Counted from the stretch's first letter, positions 29,276 through 37,578 are shown. The stretch: DNA of 64,000 nucleotides from Bradyrhizobium sp. RD5-C2 (GCF_019972155.1 NZ_BOVL01000010.1:151895-215894); one strand, 5' to 3'. Program-made: numbers and translations. The notes: generated by a model from the sequence alone, not told the origin.

Positions 29276-29299
29276 ATGTATACCAGATGCCAGGGACAA
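29276..29299 (-). promoter_or_regulatory. Promoter with GntR-type operator (site D) of the 45-codon gene
   Basis: ATGTATACCAGATGCCA (29276-29292) matches TGGYAT-N5-ATRCCA except for the first two bases. The -35-like TTGTCC (29294-29299, minus strand) lies one base before it, and TAGTTT follows after 17 bases. The geometry equals that of sites A-C. Confidence 0.6.
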
Positions 29300-29488
29300 C
29301 GGATTTGTTTGCATGGCAGCATGGACAATGGTGCAATGCAACAAAGCGGACCGACTGGCATCCCAGATTGAAGGGGAGAACGGTCTGAAGCAGCGGCAAA
29401 GCCTGGGCAATCGGGCCTTCACCAGATCAGCAATCCTGCTGCTCTTGCGCGTACCCTTCGATGCGGCCCGACCGCCGCCGTCGCTGCG

Positions 29489-29522
29489 TCATAAAGAAAG
29501 GCCGCCCAAACGGGGCGGCCTT
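29489..29522 (-). terminator. Rho-independent terminator after the DUF2147 gene
   Basis: Stem AAGGCCGCCC/GGGCGGCCTT, 29498-29522, followed on the minus strand by TCTTTAT. It lies about 55 bases past the stop codon of the DUF2147 gene. Confidence 0.75.
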
Positions 29523-29577
29523 GAGTGACTGGGTTTGCTTTTCTTCTTGGCCGATGAAGGGTCGGGGCCAGATCCCT

Positions 29578-30084
29578 TCACCGCGTCCAGTCTTCGCCCG
29601 CGCATAGCGTTCCCATGCAGCCGCGAACGTTCAGCGTGCCCGACGAAACCAGTGTCACCGAGCTTTCATAGATCTTGCCGTCATCGGCGTTGTAGATCCT
29701 GCCCGCCCATTTGTTCGAGCCTGCGGGCTGCATGTTGATGAAGAGCGAGATGCCCATCACCGGCCGGGTCCGCTGCGTAGGATCGGCATTCTTGTCGTCG
29801 CGCTGCGGCTTGCCGGTGGCCTTGTCGGTCGGCTCTTTCAGCCAGACGACGCGGCCGCACAGCGCGCTGCCGCAGCGCTGGACCTTGATCCTGGCGTCAC
29901 CGGACTGGGTCAGCCAGACGCCGGCCGGATCGCTGGCCTTGTCAGTGGCTTTGGCGGCATCGGCGGCGCTGCCGAGCAGCGGAATGTGGAACGCGGCCAC
30001 GATCAGGCGGCGCGTGAGGTGAGCGCGGATCAGCTGTTTCAGGGCCCTGGGGAGGCCGTTAATATCTGGGGGTAACGTCATCAT
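29578..30084 (-). CDS. DUF2147 family exported protein
   Basis: The 168-residue product has an N-terminal region with LTRRLIVAAFHIPLLGSAADA, a likely export signal after a short cytoplasmic lead. A DUF2147 domain follows from about residue 52: GVWLTQSGDARIKVQRCGSALCGRVVWLKEP, in two parts, then WAGRIYNADDGKIYESSVTL and LNVRGCMGTLCAGEDWTR. Four cysteines (in CGSALCG and CMGTLC) could form two disulfides in the periplasm. The function of the family is not established. AAGAAGG precedes the ATG at 30084, and an A/T-rich dyad lies just upstream. Confidence 0.8.
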   Translation of the reverse strand: MMTLPPDINGLPRALKQLIRAHLTRRLIVAAFHIPLLGSAADAAKATDKASDPAGVWLTQSGDARIKVQRCGSALCGRVVWLKEPTDKATGKPQRDDKNADPTQRTRPVMGISLFINMQPAGSNKWAGRIYNADDGKIYESSVTLVSSGTLNVRGCMGTLCAGEDWTR

Positions 30085-30094
30085 ACACCTTCTT

Positions 30095-30110
30095 CATGAA
30101 AAATTTCATG
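30095..30110. promoter_or_regulatory. Dyad CATGAAAAATTTCATG upstream of the DUF2147 gene
   Basis: Seven-base arms CATGAAA and TTTCATG are separated by AA, 11 bases before the DUF2147 start. A further GCATGAAAT half-site follows at 30115. The surroundings are markedly A/T-rich compared with the genome. It could be an operator or a leader hairpin. Confidence 0.45.
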
Positions 30111-30209
30111 ATAAGCATGAAATAAATCACGTTTAAGGTTGAGTCAACAACATTACCGCAGCATGATGCTTTCAGGCCGTAACGGCCTGCAGGGCAAAAA
30201 ATTATTCGG

Positions 30210-30776
30210 ATGGGTGCAATGAGGAAGTCGGTTCGCGAGCAGCGCCAGCTTTGGTTTCGCCGGCTCGATTGGGCGTTCTGGGCGATCTGGGCCGCGCTGC
30301 CTGTGGTGCTGTGGCTGGCCTATTACCGGACTACGACTGCCGCGGGCGCGATCGCCGAAAGCCTCAGCGGCGAGCAGGCGAAGTGCGCCAGCATCGTCGC
30401 CAACCCGCTGACCATGTCGACCATGGGCCAGGTGCTGTTCTGGTCGCTGTTCGCGCTTGGGGTATCGTTTTACGCCGTGCTGATCGGCATCCTTCATCGC
30501 ATGGTCAACCGATTCGCCAACGGGCGGATCTTCGCGTCCGAAACGCTGCAGGGGGTGTGGTGGATGGGGATCTTTCTGGTGGTCTGGCCGTTCGTCGATA
30601 CGATCACGACCAATGCGGTGCTTTATGTCTTGTATCGAACCGGCGACATCAAGTTCTTCCTGCCGAGCTACAACGTCGACGTCGGCACCATCGCGGGCGG
30701 GGTTTTCCTGATGGCGCTGAAATTCGTGCTCGAACACGCCATCCTGCTGCAGTCCGAAAACGAGCTCACGATCTGA
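30210..30776 (+). CDS. DUF2975 membrane protein
   Basis: The 188-residue protein has four hydrophobic spans (about 22-42, 70-95, 115-135 and 155-175) and matches the DUF2975 type: VLFWSLFALGVSFYAVLIGI, then NGRIFASETLQGVWWMG. These proteins are commonly encoded immediately before a small YozG-type DNA-binding protein, as here, five bases downstream. The pair is known from many bacteria, but its physiological role is not settled. The ATG at 30210 is used; an internal ATG at 30219 is an alternative. Confidence 0.82.
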   Translation: MGAMRKSVREQRQLWFRRLDWAFWAIWAALPVVLWLAYYRTTTAAGAIAESLSGEQAKCASIVANPLTMSTMGQVLFWSLFALGVSFYAVLIGILHRMVNRFANGRIFASETLQGVWWMGIFLVVWPFVDTITTNAVLYVLYRTGDIKFFLPSYNVDVGTIAGGVFLMALKFVLEHAILLQSENELTI

Positions 30777-30781
30777 GGTGA

Positions 30782-31027
30782 ATGCCGGTGCCCATCGTGG
30801 TGAACCTCGATGTCATGCTCGCAAAGCGCAAGCGCCGCCTCGGAGACCTCGCGGACGCGATCGGCATCTCGATTCAAAATCTGTCGATCCTGAAGACCGG
30901 CAAGGCCAAGGCGATGCGCTTCTCGACGCTGTCGGCGATCTGTCGCGAACTGGACTGCCGGCCGGGAGATATTCTGGAGTACGTGCCGGGTGATGAGGGC
31001 GAGGCCGATGCCGGCGAGGGCGGCTGA
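30782..31027 (+). CDS. Small Cro/CI-type (YozG-like) HTH regulator
   Basis: The 81-residue protein is a single helix-turn-helix domain: VNLDVMLAKRKRRLGDLADAIG, then ISIQNLSILKTGKAKAMRFSTLSAICRELDCRPGDILEYVP. It is of the class that forms an operon with DUF2975 membrane proteins. GAGGTGA directly precedes the ATG, overlapping the stop region of the upstream gene. The membrane partner may sequester the regulator, which would make a two-protein membrane-signal switch; this is inferred from the conserved pairing. The C-terminus is an acidic Glu/Gly tail. Confidence 0.85.
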   Translation: MPVPIVVNLDVMLAKRKRRLGDLADAIGISIQNLSILKTGKAKAMRFSTLSAICRELDCRPGDILEYVPGDEGEADAGEGG

Positions 31028-31204
31028 TCCGGCGCGCGATCGGTCGCGTCACGGCATTGCCGGCGGGGTGCAGCCAAACTGACAGATCCCAGATGAATCC
31101 GTCGAAAATGATCCAAAGCAGACGTGTCTGAAAGCCCGGAAGTTGCCATTTTTACGAGCGCTCGCGTATGCTCCACGTGCAGGATCGTAGTGGGAGACAT
31201 CCAA

Positions 31205-32176
31205 ATGGCGATGGAGCTGAGGGGCGCGAGCGGCGAGGGATTTGCGACGATTGCCGCTGATGGTCGCGTGTTGGATTCCTGGTTTCTTCAGCTACGCCTC
31301 GTTGCGGAGAGCGGCAAAGCGGCAACGGTACGGCTGGCGAGCGACGAGATCAGCAGATCGTTGGGCGAGTCGGCAGACGGATATGCGCGACACGACGACA
31401 TTCGCAATGTCGATATCGTTGCCATTCGTACAGAAATTGACTCCCTTGCATCTGCGCCGACTGACGTGCACGACGCATATCTTCGCCTCCATCTCCTGAG
31501 CCACCGGCTCGTCCAGCCCAATTGCATGAACCTTGAAGGAATCTTCGGTCTGTTACCCAACGTCGCCTGGACGACGCTCGGTCCCTGTGAATGCTCTCGT
31601 GTATCGGAAGCGCGCATCTTAGCGCGAAGGCGTGCCGTTGCGTTTGAGGTGACCGGCGTCGACAAGTTTCCGCGCATGACTGATTATGTGACGCCAGCGG
31701 ACGTGAGAATTGCAGATGCGGATCGCGTAAGGCTTGGGGCTTACCTGGCTCCGGGCACGACCGTCATGCATGAAGGCTTTTGCAATTTCAATGCGGGCAC
31801 GCTCGGTCCCTGCATGGTCGAAGGCCGGATAAGCGCCGGTGTGGTTGTCGGAAGCGGCAGCGACGTTGGTGGCGGAGCGTCGATCATGGGCACTCTGTCC
31901 GGAGGAGGGAAAGAGAGGATTACAGTCGGCGAGCGCTGTCTGATCGGAGCCAACGCCGGTATCGGCATTGCGTTGGGTGACGATTGTATCGTCGAAGCGG
32001 GCTGTTATGTCACGGCCGGCGCGCGCATCCTTTTGGAAGATGGCCGAGTATTGAAAGCCAAAGAACTCTCGGGCCAGAAGGGCCTTCTATTCCGTCGTAA
32101 TTCCCAGAGCGGCGCTCTTGAGGCAACCCGACGTACACCCAATTGGGGCGGCCTCAACTCGCAACTGCACGGCTAG
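31205..32176 (+). CDS. dapD: Tetrahydrodipicolinate N-succinyltransferase, actinobacterial type
   Basis: DapD succinylates tetrahydrodipicolinate in lysine and diaminopimelate synthesis. The 323-residue protein aligns in my memory with mycobacterial DapD: AYLRLHLLSHRLVQP, VDKFPRMTDYV, ADADRVRLGAYLAPGTTVMHE, AGTLGPCMVEGRISAGVVVG, GGGASIMGTLSGGG, and LLFRRNSQSGA near the end. The left-handed beta-helix repeats are visible at 190-290. The usual rhizobial enzyme is about 281 residues and different. GGGAG precedes the ATG at 31205. The gene stands alone, away from lysine genes. Transfer from an actinobacterium is likely. Confidence 0.82.
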   Translation: MAMELRGASGEGFATIAADGRVLDSWFLQLRLVAESGKAATVRLASDEISRSLGESADGYARHDDIRNVDIVAIRTEIDSLASAPTDVHDAYLRLHLLSHRLVQPNCMNLEGIFGLLPNVAWTTLGPCECSRVSEARILARRRAVAFEVTGVDKFPRMTDYVTPADVRIADADRVRLGAYLAPGTTVMHEGFCNFNAGTLGPCMVEGRISAGVVVGSGSDVGGGASIMGTLSGGGKERITVGERCLIGANAGIGIALGDDCIVEAGCYVTAGARILLEDGRVLKAKELSGQKGLLFRRNSQSGALEATRRTPNWGGLNSQLHG

Positions 32177-32307
32177 GCAGTTCAATCGAAGAAGTCGCCG
32201 GCGACAATTGTGGCGCGTCGGCGATGTCGCCTTCTGGTCCATCGTGACATTTGTTGTCATCGCAGAAAGGCGGTCGGTGTCGGGTCGAACCCGACATCGA
32301 CGAAGGT

Positions 32308-33282
32308 TTATGGGTGCGCGCCCTTTGACCGACCGCGGCGCAAGCGAGCGACCCTGACGTCGCGATTCCGGGCCGGGCGCTCCTGAACGTGCTTCCAGAA
32401 CGCCTCTGCCGCGGGCGTCAGCCGCGATCGCGGACGAAACACCCGGATCTCAATCGGGATATTCCATTCCGGGCTGCCCGCCGCGACCAGCTCGCCCGAC
32501 GCAAGCTGGTCGGTGATGAGGCTCTCCGGAAGCCAGGCCATCCCGCGGCCGGCTTGCACCATCGTGACGAGGAGTTTTGCGAGGTGCGAGGTGAATGCCG
32601 GCTTCAAATGCGCTTGCAGCGGCGATGCCGAGCGGACGGCATCCAGAATTCTTCCCATGCCCGACTCGGTCTTGAAGCTCAGGAATGTCACGGGCGCAGA
32701 GCTGGTTCCGGGCAATCTGAATCGAGGAGCCTTGCCCGACTTCGAGCCCGGTACGGAGGCCGGTATCAGGCGATCATTGCCGACGTGAATCGACAGGAAA
32801 TGCGAATTCGTCAGCGTAGTCGCAGCAGCCGCATGATGATGGCAAAGCAGGAAATGGACTTCGCCCGCAAGCAGCATGCGCTCGCAGGCCTCCATATGGT
32901 TGGCGACGAGCTGGACGTTCGGCACAAAGGAAAGCGCCATCTCGATCTGCCGAAGCCAATCCGGGAAGAAGGTCAACGACAGCGCATTGGTCGATGCGAA
33001 CTTCAGGGCATCGGACGAGCCGCGCGCCAGCTCTTGCGCTTCGAGCCGGCCGGCGGCGAGCCGCCGCACGATGTCTTCAGCCGTCAGGCGGAAAGCTTCG
33101 CCGGCAGGGGTGAGATGCACGACATGTGTCGTGCGTTCGAACAGTGCAGCGCCGGCCCATAGCTCCAGTGCCTTGATTCTCCGGCTGAGCGCAGGTTGCG
33201 ACGAATTTCGTTCCTCCGCGGCGCGCGAAAAGCTGCGCGCCGTCGCCACCGCAATGAAGTCGTGCAGCCAATTGATTTCCAT
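32308..33282 (-). CDS. LysR-family regulator of the leuCD-2HCT operon
   Basis: The 324-residue protein has a LysR helix-turn-helix (residues 3-62: FIAVATARSFSRAAEERNSSQPALSRRIKALE) and an effector domain. It is divergent from the leuC-like gene, and 13 bases before its start codon is the dyad TTATGCA-N5-TGCATAA with T-N11-A spacing, the classical LysR box. Regulation of the neighbouring isomerase and transporter genes, and of itself, is inferred from this. The C-terminal tail is basic. Confidence 0.88.
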   Translation of the reverse strand: MEINWLHDFIAVATARSFSRAAEERNSSQPALSRRIKALELWAGAALFERTTHVVHLTPAGEAFRLTAEDIVRRLAAGRLEAQELARGSSDALKFASTNALSLTFFPDWLRQIEMALSFVPNVQLVANHMEACERMLLAGEVHFLLCHHHAAAATTLTNSHFLSIHVGNDRLIPASVPGSKSGKAPRFRLPGTSSAPVTFLSFKTESGMGRILDAVRSASPLQAHLKPAFTSHLAKLLVTMVQAGRGMAWLPESLITDQLASGELVAAGSPEWNIPIEIRVFRPRSRLTPAAEAFWKHVQERPARNRDVRVARLRRGRSKGAHP

Positions 33283-33294
33283 GATCCGGCTTGC

Positions 33295-33313
33295 TTATGC
33301 AAATTCTGCATAA
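33295..33313. promoter_or_regulatory. LysR box between lysR and leuC
   Basis: TTATGCA (33295-33301) and TGCATAA (33307-33313) are perfect seven-base inverted arms around AATTC, and T33298 to A33310 gives T-N11-A. It is 13-31 bases from the lysR start and about 83 bases from leuC, the usual place for autoregulation and activation. Confidence 0.75.
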
Positions 33314-33395
33314 TCATATCATGACGTGACATTGGATTTCCAGAACCCCGGCCTGCACCCTCGCTGAAAGTCAGATTTTCCATTCGGGAGGCGGA

Positions 33396-34802
33396 ATGCC
33401 GGGGCGCACGCTCTACGACAAGCTGGTCGACGCGCATGTGGTGCGGCGGATCGACGACGACGGTCTCGTTCTGCTCTACGTCGATCGCACGGTGCTCAAC
33501 GAGTACACCAGTCCGCAGGCTTTCGCAGGATTGCGCGCCGCCGGGCGCAGGGTCTGGAATCCGTCGGCGGCCCTCATGGTCGTCGACCATGTCAATCCGA
33601 CCGCGGCGCGGCGAACACGGGAGATGCCCGACGTCGACGCGGCGCGGCAGGTCGACTATTTCGCCGAGAACGCGCGCGATTTCGGCATCGAGTATTTCGA
33701 CATCATGGATCCCCGGCAGGGCATCGAGCACGTCGTGGCGCCGGAGCAGGGCCTGGTGATGCCGGGAATGGTGATCGCTGCGGGGGACAGCCACACCACG
33801 GCCTACGGCGCGTTCGGCGCGCTCGGCTACGGGATCGGCACCTCCGACATCGAGCACTATTTGGCGACCTCGACGGTTCGCTACCGTCGCCTGAAGACGA
33901 TGCGCATCAACGTGACCGGGCACCTGCCGCTCGGGGTCACGTCCAAGGACATCGTCATGGAGATCATCCGGCGCATCGGCGCGGACGGTGCAACCGGCTA
34001 TGCGGTCGAGTTCGCGGGGCCTGCCGTGCGCGACATGAGCGTCGAAGGGCGCATCGTGATGTCGATCATGATCGTCGAGGCCGGCGCACGCGGCGTCGTC
34101 GTCGCGCCCGACCAGAAGGTGCTCGATTATCTCGAGGGACGGCCGCGGGCTCCAAAAGGCGAGATGTGGGACCGTGCTGCCCGCGCCTGGTTGCAGCTTC
34201 GCTCCGATCCCGACGCCCGGTTCGACCGCGAGATGACGGTCGACGCCGGAGAGGTCGCGCCGGTCGTGACGTGGGGCACCAGTCCCGATCAGGCGATCGC
34301 AGTCACCGGTCAGGTGCCGGATCCGGAGAACAACGCCGCTGCCGTCCGTGCCTTGAGCTATATGGGGTTGCAGGCGGGCACGCCGATTCAATCGGTCCCG
34401 ATCGATTTCGCCTTCATCGGCTCGTGCACGAATTCCCGCATCGAGGACCTGCGCGAGGCAGCGAAGGTCTTCCGCGGCCGTCATGTCGCGACGGGTGTTC
34501 GCGCGATCGTCGTTCCCGGCTCGACGCAGGTCAGGGTGCAGGCCGAAATCGAAGGGATCGCTCAGATCCTGATCGATGCCGGCGTCGAGTGGCGGCAGTC
34601 CGGCTGCTCGATGTGCCTTGCGATGAACGACGACATTCTTGCGCCGGGTCAGCGATCCGCTTCATCGACCAACCGCAATTTCGAGGGGCGTCAGGGCCCC
34701 GGCGCCCGGACCCATTTAATGAGCCCCGCGATGGTCGCGGCTGCGGCCGTCACCGGTCGCATCACCGACGTGCGCGCCCTGATCAAGGAAGGTGCGCAAT
34801 GA
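33396..34802 (+). CDS. leuC: LeuC-like aconitase-family hydro-lyase, large subunit
   Basis: The 468-residue protein is of the 3-isopropylmalate dehydratase large-subunit type. The 4Fe-4S ligands are C344 (GSCTNSR), C404 and C407 (GCSMCLAMN), and the substrate-side motifs VDHVNPT and GDSHTTAYGAFG are present. GGGAGG precedes the ATG. It overlaps the small-subunit gene by ATGA. The context is not leucine synthesis: a 2-hydroxycarboxylate transporter follows and a LysR gene lies divergent. It may hydrate or isomerise an imported acid (maleate, citraconate, dimethylmalate or similar), as known for LeuC/LeuD-like catabolic enzymes. The leucine role remains possible. Confidence 0.85.
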   Translation: MPGRTLYDKLVDAHVVRRIDDDGLVLLYVDRTVLNEYTSPQAFAGLRAAGRRVWNPSAALMVVDHVNPTAARRTREMPDVDAARQVDYFAENARDFGIEYFDIMDPRQGIEHVVAPEQGLVMPGMVIAAGDSHTTAYGAFGALGYGIGTSDIEHYLATSTVRYRRLKTMRINVTGHLPLGVTSKDIVMEIIRRIGADGATGYAVEFAGPAVRDMSVEGRIVMSIMIVEAGARGVVVAPDQKVLDYLEGRPRAPKGEMWDRAARAWLQLRSDPDARFDREMTVDAGEVAPVVTWGTSPDQAIAVTGQVPDPENNAAAVRALSYMGLQAGTPIQSVPIDFAFIGSCTNSRIEDLREAAKVFRGRHVATGVRAIVVPGSTQVRVQAEIEGIAQILIDAGVEWRQSGCSMCLAMNDDILAPGQRSASSTNRNFEGRQGPGARTHLMSPAMVAAAAVTGRITDVRALIKEGAQ

Positions 34803-35410
34803 CGCCGTTCCATTGCGTGACCGGAACCGCGGCGCCGATGATGACGCCCAATGTCGATACCGACGTGATCATGCCCAAGATGTTCCTCAAGGGGATCGAT
34901 CGCAGCGGGCTCGGCGAGGGGGTTTTCAATCTCCTTCGCTTCAACGCGGGCAGGCCAAACCCCGACTTCGTCTTGAACCGGGACGGATACCGCGACGCCT
35001 CTTTCCTTGTGGTCGGTCCGAATTTCGGCTGCGGATCGAGCCGCGAGCACGCGGTATGGGGACTTCAGCAACTCGGCATCCGCGCCCTGATCGGCACGAC
35101 GTTCGCCGGCATCTTCAACGACAATTGCGCCAACAACGGCCTGCTCACGATCAGCCTCGATGCGGCCACGTGCGGCGCTCTCGCCGATGCCGTCTCCGAT
35201 CCGGCAAGCAACCGCCTCACCGTCGATCTCGAGCAACAGACCATCCGGATCGAGGGCGGCGATGGCCGGAGCGTGCCCTTCGGGATCGAGGCCGCCAGGA
35301 AAGAGGCATTCCTCACGGGACGGGATGCGATCGGCTCCACGCTCGCCTTTGCCGACGACATCCGCGCCTTCGAGGCCCGGCACAGGGCTGAGAATCCCTG
35401 GATGTTCTGA
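34799..35410 (+). CDS. leuD: LeuD-like aconitase-family hydro-lyase, small subunit
   Basis: The 203-residue protein is the swivel-domain partner of the preceding LeuC-like subunit. It has VDTDVIMPKMFLK near residue 20 and the GCGSSREHAVWGL motif near residue 84, whose serine and arginine help bind the substrate carboxylates. Length and motifs are normal for LeuD. The start ATG overlaps the leuC stop, so the subunits are made in step. The transporter gene follows 60 bases later. Substrate specificity is set mostly by this subunit; it cannot be read reliably here. Confidence 0.87.
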   Translation: MTPFHCVTGTAAPMMTPNVDTDVIMPKMFLKGIDRSGLGEGVFNLLRFNAGRPNPDFVLNRDGYRDASFLVVGPNFGCGSSREHAVWGLQQLGIRALIGTTFAGIFNDNCANNGLLTISLDAATCGALADAVSDPASNRLTVDLEQQTIRIEGGDGRSVPFGIEAARKEAFLTGRDAIGSTLAFADDIRAFEARHRAENPWMF

Positions 35411-35470
35411 GCCGGACGCCGGGCGCCGTGGTGACGCTCAACGACTAAAACACCATCAAGGGAGGCTTTC

Positions 35471-36793
35471 TTGACTGACACGACCGTTAAGCTCAACGAT
35501 GCGACGGACTCGCCTGCTTCGTCCGCGTCTGCCGCACTGAAGATCGGGCCGTTGCCGATCGGGGTTTATCTATTCGCTGCGCTTGTCTGCGCGGTCGCCG
35601 TCTATTCGGGAAAGCTTCCGAACGACGTGATCGGCGGCCTTTCCGTCCTGATGCTGCTTGGCTTCCTTCTCGGCAAGCTCGGTCAGACCATTCCAGTCCT
35701 GAAGCAAATCGGCGGCACGGCGATCTTGTGCCTATTCGTTCCCGCGGCGCTTGTCAGCTACGGACTGATGCCCGAGCCCGCACTCAAGGCCATCACGACG
35801 ACGTTTCGTACGGCCAACTTTCAGTATTTCTTCATCGCCTGTCTCGTCGCAGGCTCGATCCTGGGGATGCCCCATCGCGTCCTGGTGCAGGGCTTTCTCA
35901 AGATGTTCATTCCGCTGCTGATCGGGACCCTGAGCGCGGTCGCGATCGGCATCGCGGTCGGCGTGCTGTTCGGTCACAGCCCGAGGGATACGTTCTTCTT
36001 CGTGATCATACCGATCATCGGGGGTGGTCTGGCGGAAGGCGTGTTGCCGCTGTCCATCGCTTACTCGGAAATGCTTCATCAGCCGCAGGCCGACCTTGTC
36101 GCGCAGATGGTTCCCGCGGCGTTGCTCGGGAACGTGGTTGCCATCGTCACCGCCGGCCTGCTGGTGCGGCTGGGCGAGAAGCGACGGGATCTCAATGGTC
36201 AGGGCATGCTGGTCAAGACCGGAGATGAAGGCATCCTCGGTCCCGCGCGATCCGATCGTCCGATCGATCTCGGCCTTCTCGGTGCCGGAATCGTGCTGTC
36301 GTGCGTGCTGTTCGTGCTCGGCATGGTGCTGGCGCCGTACACCGGCATTCCCGGACCGATCCTCATGATCATCGCAGCCGTCATCCTCAAGCTGACGAGG
36401 ACGCTTCCCGCCGAGGTGGAGCTCGGCGCCTACCAGATCAACAAGTTCATGTCGACCAATCTCACCTTTGCGATCCTGGTCGCGATGGGAGCGTTGCTTG
36501 TGTCGTGGCAGCAGCTCGTCGCGTCGTTCAATCCCGGGTACATCTCGATCTGCACCGCGACCGTGCTCGCGATGACGGCGTCCGGGTTCTTCGTCGGAAA
36601 GTGGCTGAACATGTATCCGATCGAGGCTGCGGTCGTGACGGCATGCCATTCCGGACTGGGAGGCACCGGCGACGTCGCCATCCTCGGAGCCGCCGATCGC
36701 ATGGGGCTGATGGCCTTTGCCCAGATATCGACACGGGTCGGAGGGGCAATCATGATCGTGATCGCGACCCTGCTGATGAAGGCGCTGTCCTGA
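35471..36793 (+). CDS. 2-Hydroxycarboxylate transporter family symporter
   Basis: The 440-residue protein is of the CitS/MaeN (2HCT) family, which imports citrate, malate or other hydroxy-acids with Na+ or H+. About eleven spans are visible. The two re-entrant-loop motifs typical of the family are present: GGGLAEGVLPLS (about 182-193) and CHSGLGGTGDVAIL (about 395-408). The start is TTG at 35471, with GGGAGG seven bases upstream. Its place behind leuC/leuD links a transported hydroxy-acid or unsaturated diacid to hydro-lyase action, which is the basis for proposing a catabolic operon. Confidence 0.88.
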   Translation: MTDTTVKLNDATDSPASSASAALKIGPLPIGVYLFAALVCAVAVYSGKLPNDVIGGLSVLMLLGFLLGKLGQTIPVLKQIGGTAILCLFVPAALVSYGLMPEPALKAITTTFRTANFQYFFIACLVAGSILGMPHRVLVQGFLKMFIPLLIGTLSAVAIGIAVGVLFGHSPRDTFFFVIIPIIGGGLAEGVLPLSIAYSEMLHQPQADLVAQMVPAALLGNVVAIVTAGLLVRLGEKRRDLNGQGMLVKTGDEGILGPARSDRPIDLGLLGAGIVLSCVLFVLGMVLAPYTGIPGPILMIIAAVILKLTRTLPAEVELGAYQINKFMSTNLTFAILVAMGALLVSWQQLVASFNPGYISICTATVLAMTASGFFVGKWLNMYPIEAAVVTACHSGLGGTGDVAILGAADRMGLMAFAQISTRVGGAIMIVIATLLMKALS

Positions 36794-36853
36794 TCGTCAT
36801 CCGCATCGCAGTGGTGGCGGCGCAACAACCTGTACCGCCAAGGCCACATCTGC

Positions 36854-37474
36854 TCAGCTTGCAGCCGCGCCTGGCCGGATCAGGGCGCGCATCAGCTCCT
36901 CGACGAGGGTTGTTGCTTTGGGCCAGCGCAAGGTGGGCTTGTTGATCTGGAGCGAGATCACGCCGTGGGTCGCCGCCCATAGCAGCAGTGACAGCCGTTC
37001 TGCATCTTCCGCCTCGCGGCCGGGCGTCGCCGCGAGGATATCCTTGATCAGCGCCACCACGCGGATCTGGATCGCACGCCCGAACGTTGCTGCTTTCGGA
37101 TCGCTCAGGCCGGATATCACGCGGCCTTCGTACAGCATCTTGTAATGGCCCGGCCGTTCCAGCCCGAAACGGACTGTGGCGAAGACGCCGGCACGCAGGC
37201 GCTCCCATGCACCGCTGCCGGCTGCCTCTTCCGCCTTGGTGCGCAGCTCGACGAGTTCATCGAACAGCTTTTGCAGAACCGCAAGCAGCAGCGCGTCGCG
37301 ATCGGCGAAGTGCGGATAGACCGACGGCGCGGCGATGCCGGCCTGTTTGGCGACCGCGCGCAGTGAAACGCCTTCGCATGAGCCGGCTTTTTCGATCAGC
37401 GTAATGGCGGCCATGAGGATGTCCTCGCGCAATTGTCCGCCTTCGCCTCTCGCATTCCGTTGACGCGCCTTCAT
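36854..37474 (-). CDS. TetR-family transcriptional regulator
   Basis: The 206-residue protein has an N-terminal TetR helix-turn-helix (about 20-65: GVSLRAVAKQAGIAAPSVYPHFADRDALLLAV) and a C-terminal WHG-type ligand domain (about 90-195). It is divergent from the aldo/keto reductase gene with 104 bases between start codons. Two tandem operator-like repeats lie in that gap, so it probably represses both itself and the reductase gene. The inducer is unknown, though electrophiles or aldehydes would suit the target. Confidence 0.88.
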   Translation of the reverse strand: MKARQRNARGEGGQLREDILMAAITLIEKAGSCEGVSLRAVAKQAGIAAPSVYPHFADRDALLLAVLQKLFDELVELRTKAEEAAGSGAWERLRAGVFATVRFGLERPGHYKMLYEGRVISGLSDPKAATFGRAIQIRVVALIKDILAATPGREAEDAERLSLLLWAATHGVISLQINKPTLRWPKATTLVEELMRALIRPGAAAS

Positions 37475-37529
37475 CCGATTCCTTTGGCTGATGCCTGTAA
37501 CCTTACGCGCGTTCGGCTTGACCTGTAAA

Positions 37530-37558
37530 CTTAACGGATGTAAGCTAACATATGTAAG
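37530..37558. promoter_or_regulatory. Tandem operator candidates between tetR and the aldo/keto reductase
   Basis: CTTAACGGATGTAAG (37530-37544) and CTAACATATGTAAG (37545-37558) abut each other; both have the form CTWA...TGTAAG and the second is a dyad with one mismatch. They lie 20-50 bases before the reductase start. Binding by the divergent TetR protein is inferred. Confidence 0.55.
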
Positions 37559-37578
37559 TTCATGAAATCGGAGATCCG

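Larger units (their letters stand above)
29216..29577. other. Intergenic region holding operator D and a terminator
   Basis: Between the 45-codon gene and the DUF2147 gene there are about 360 bases without a supported gene. The features I can place are operator D with its promoter (29276-29299) and the terminator of the DUF2147 gene (29489-29522). Confidence 0.55.
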
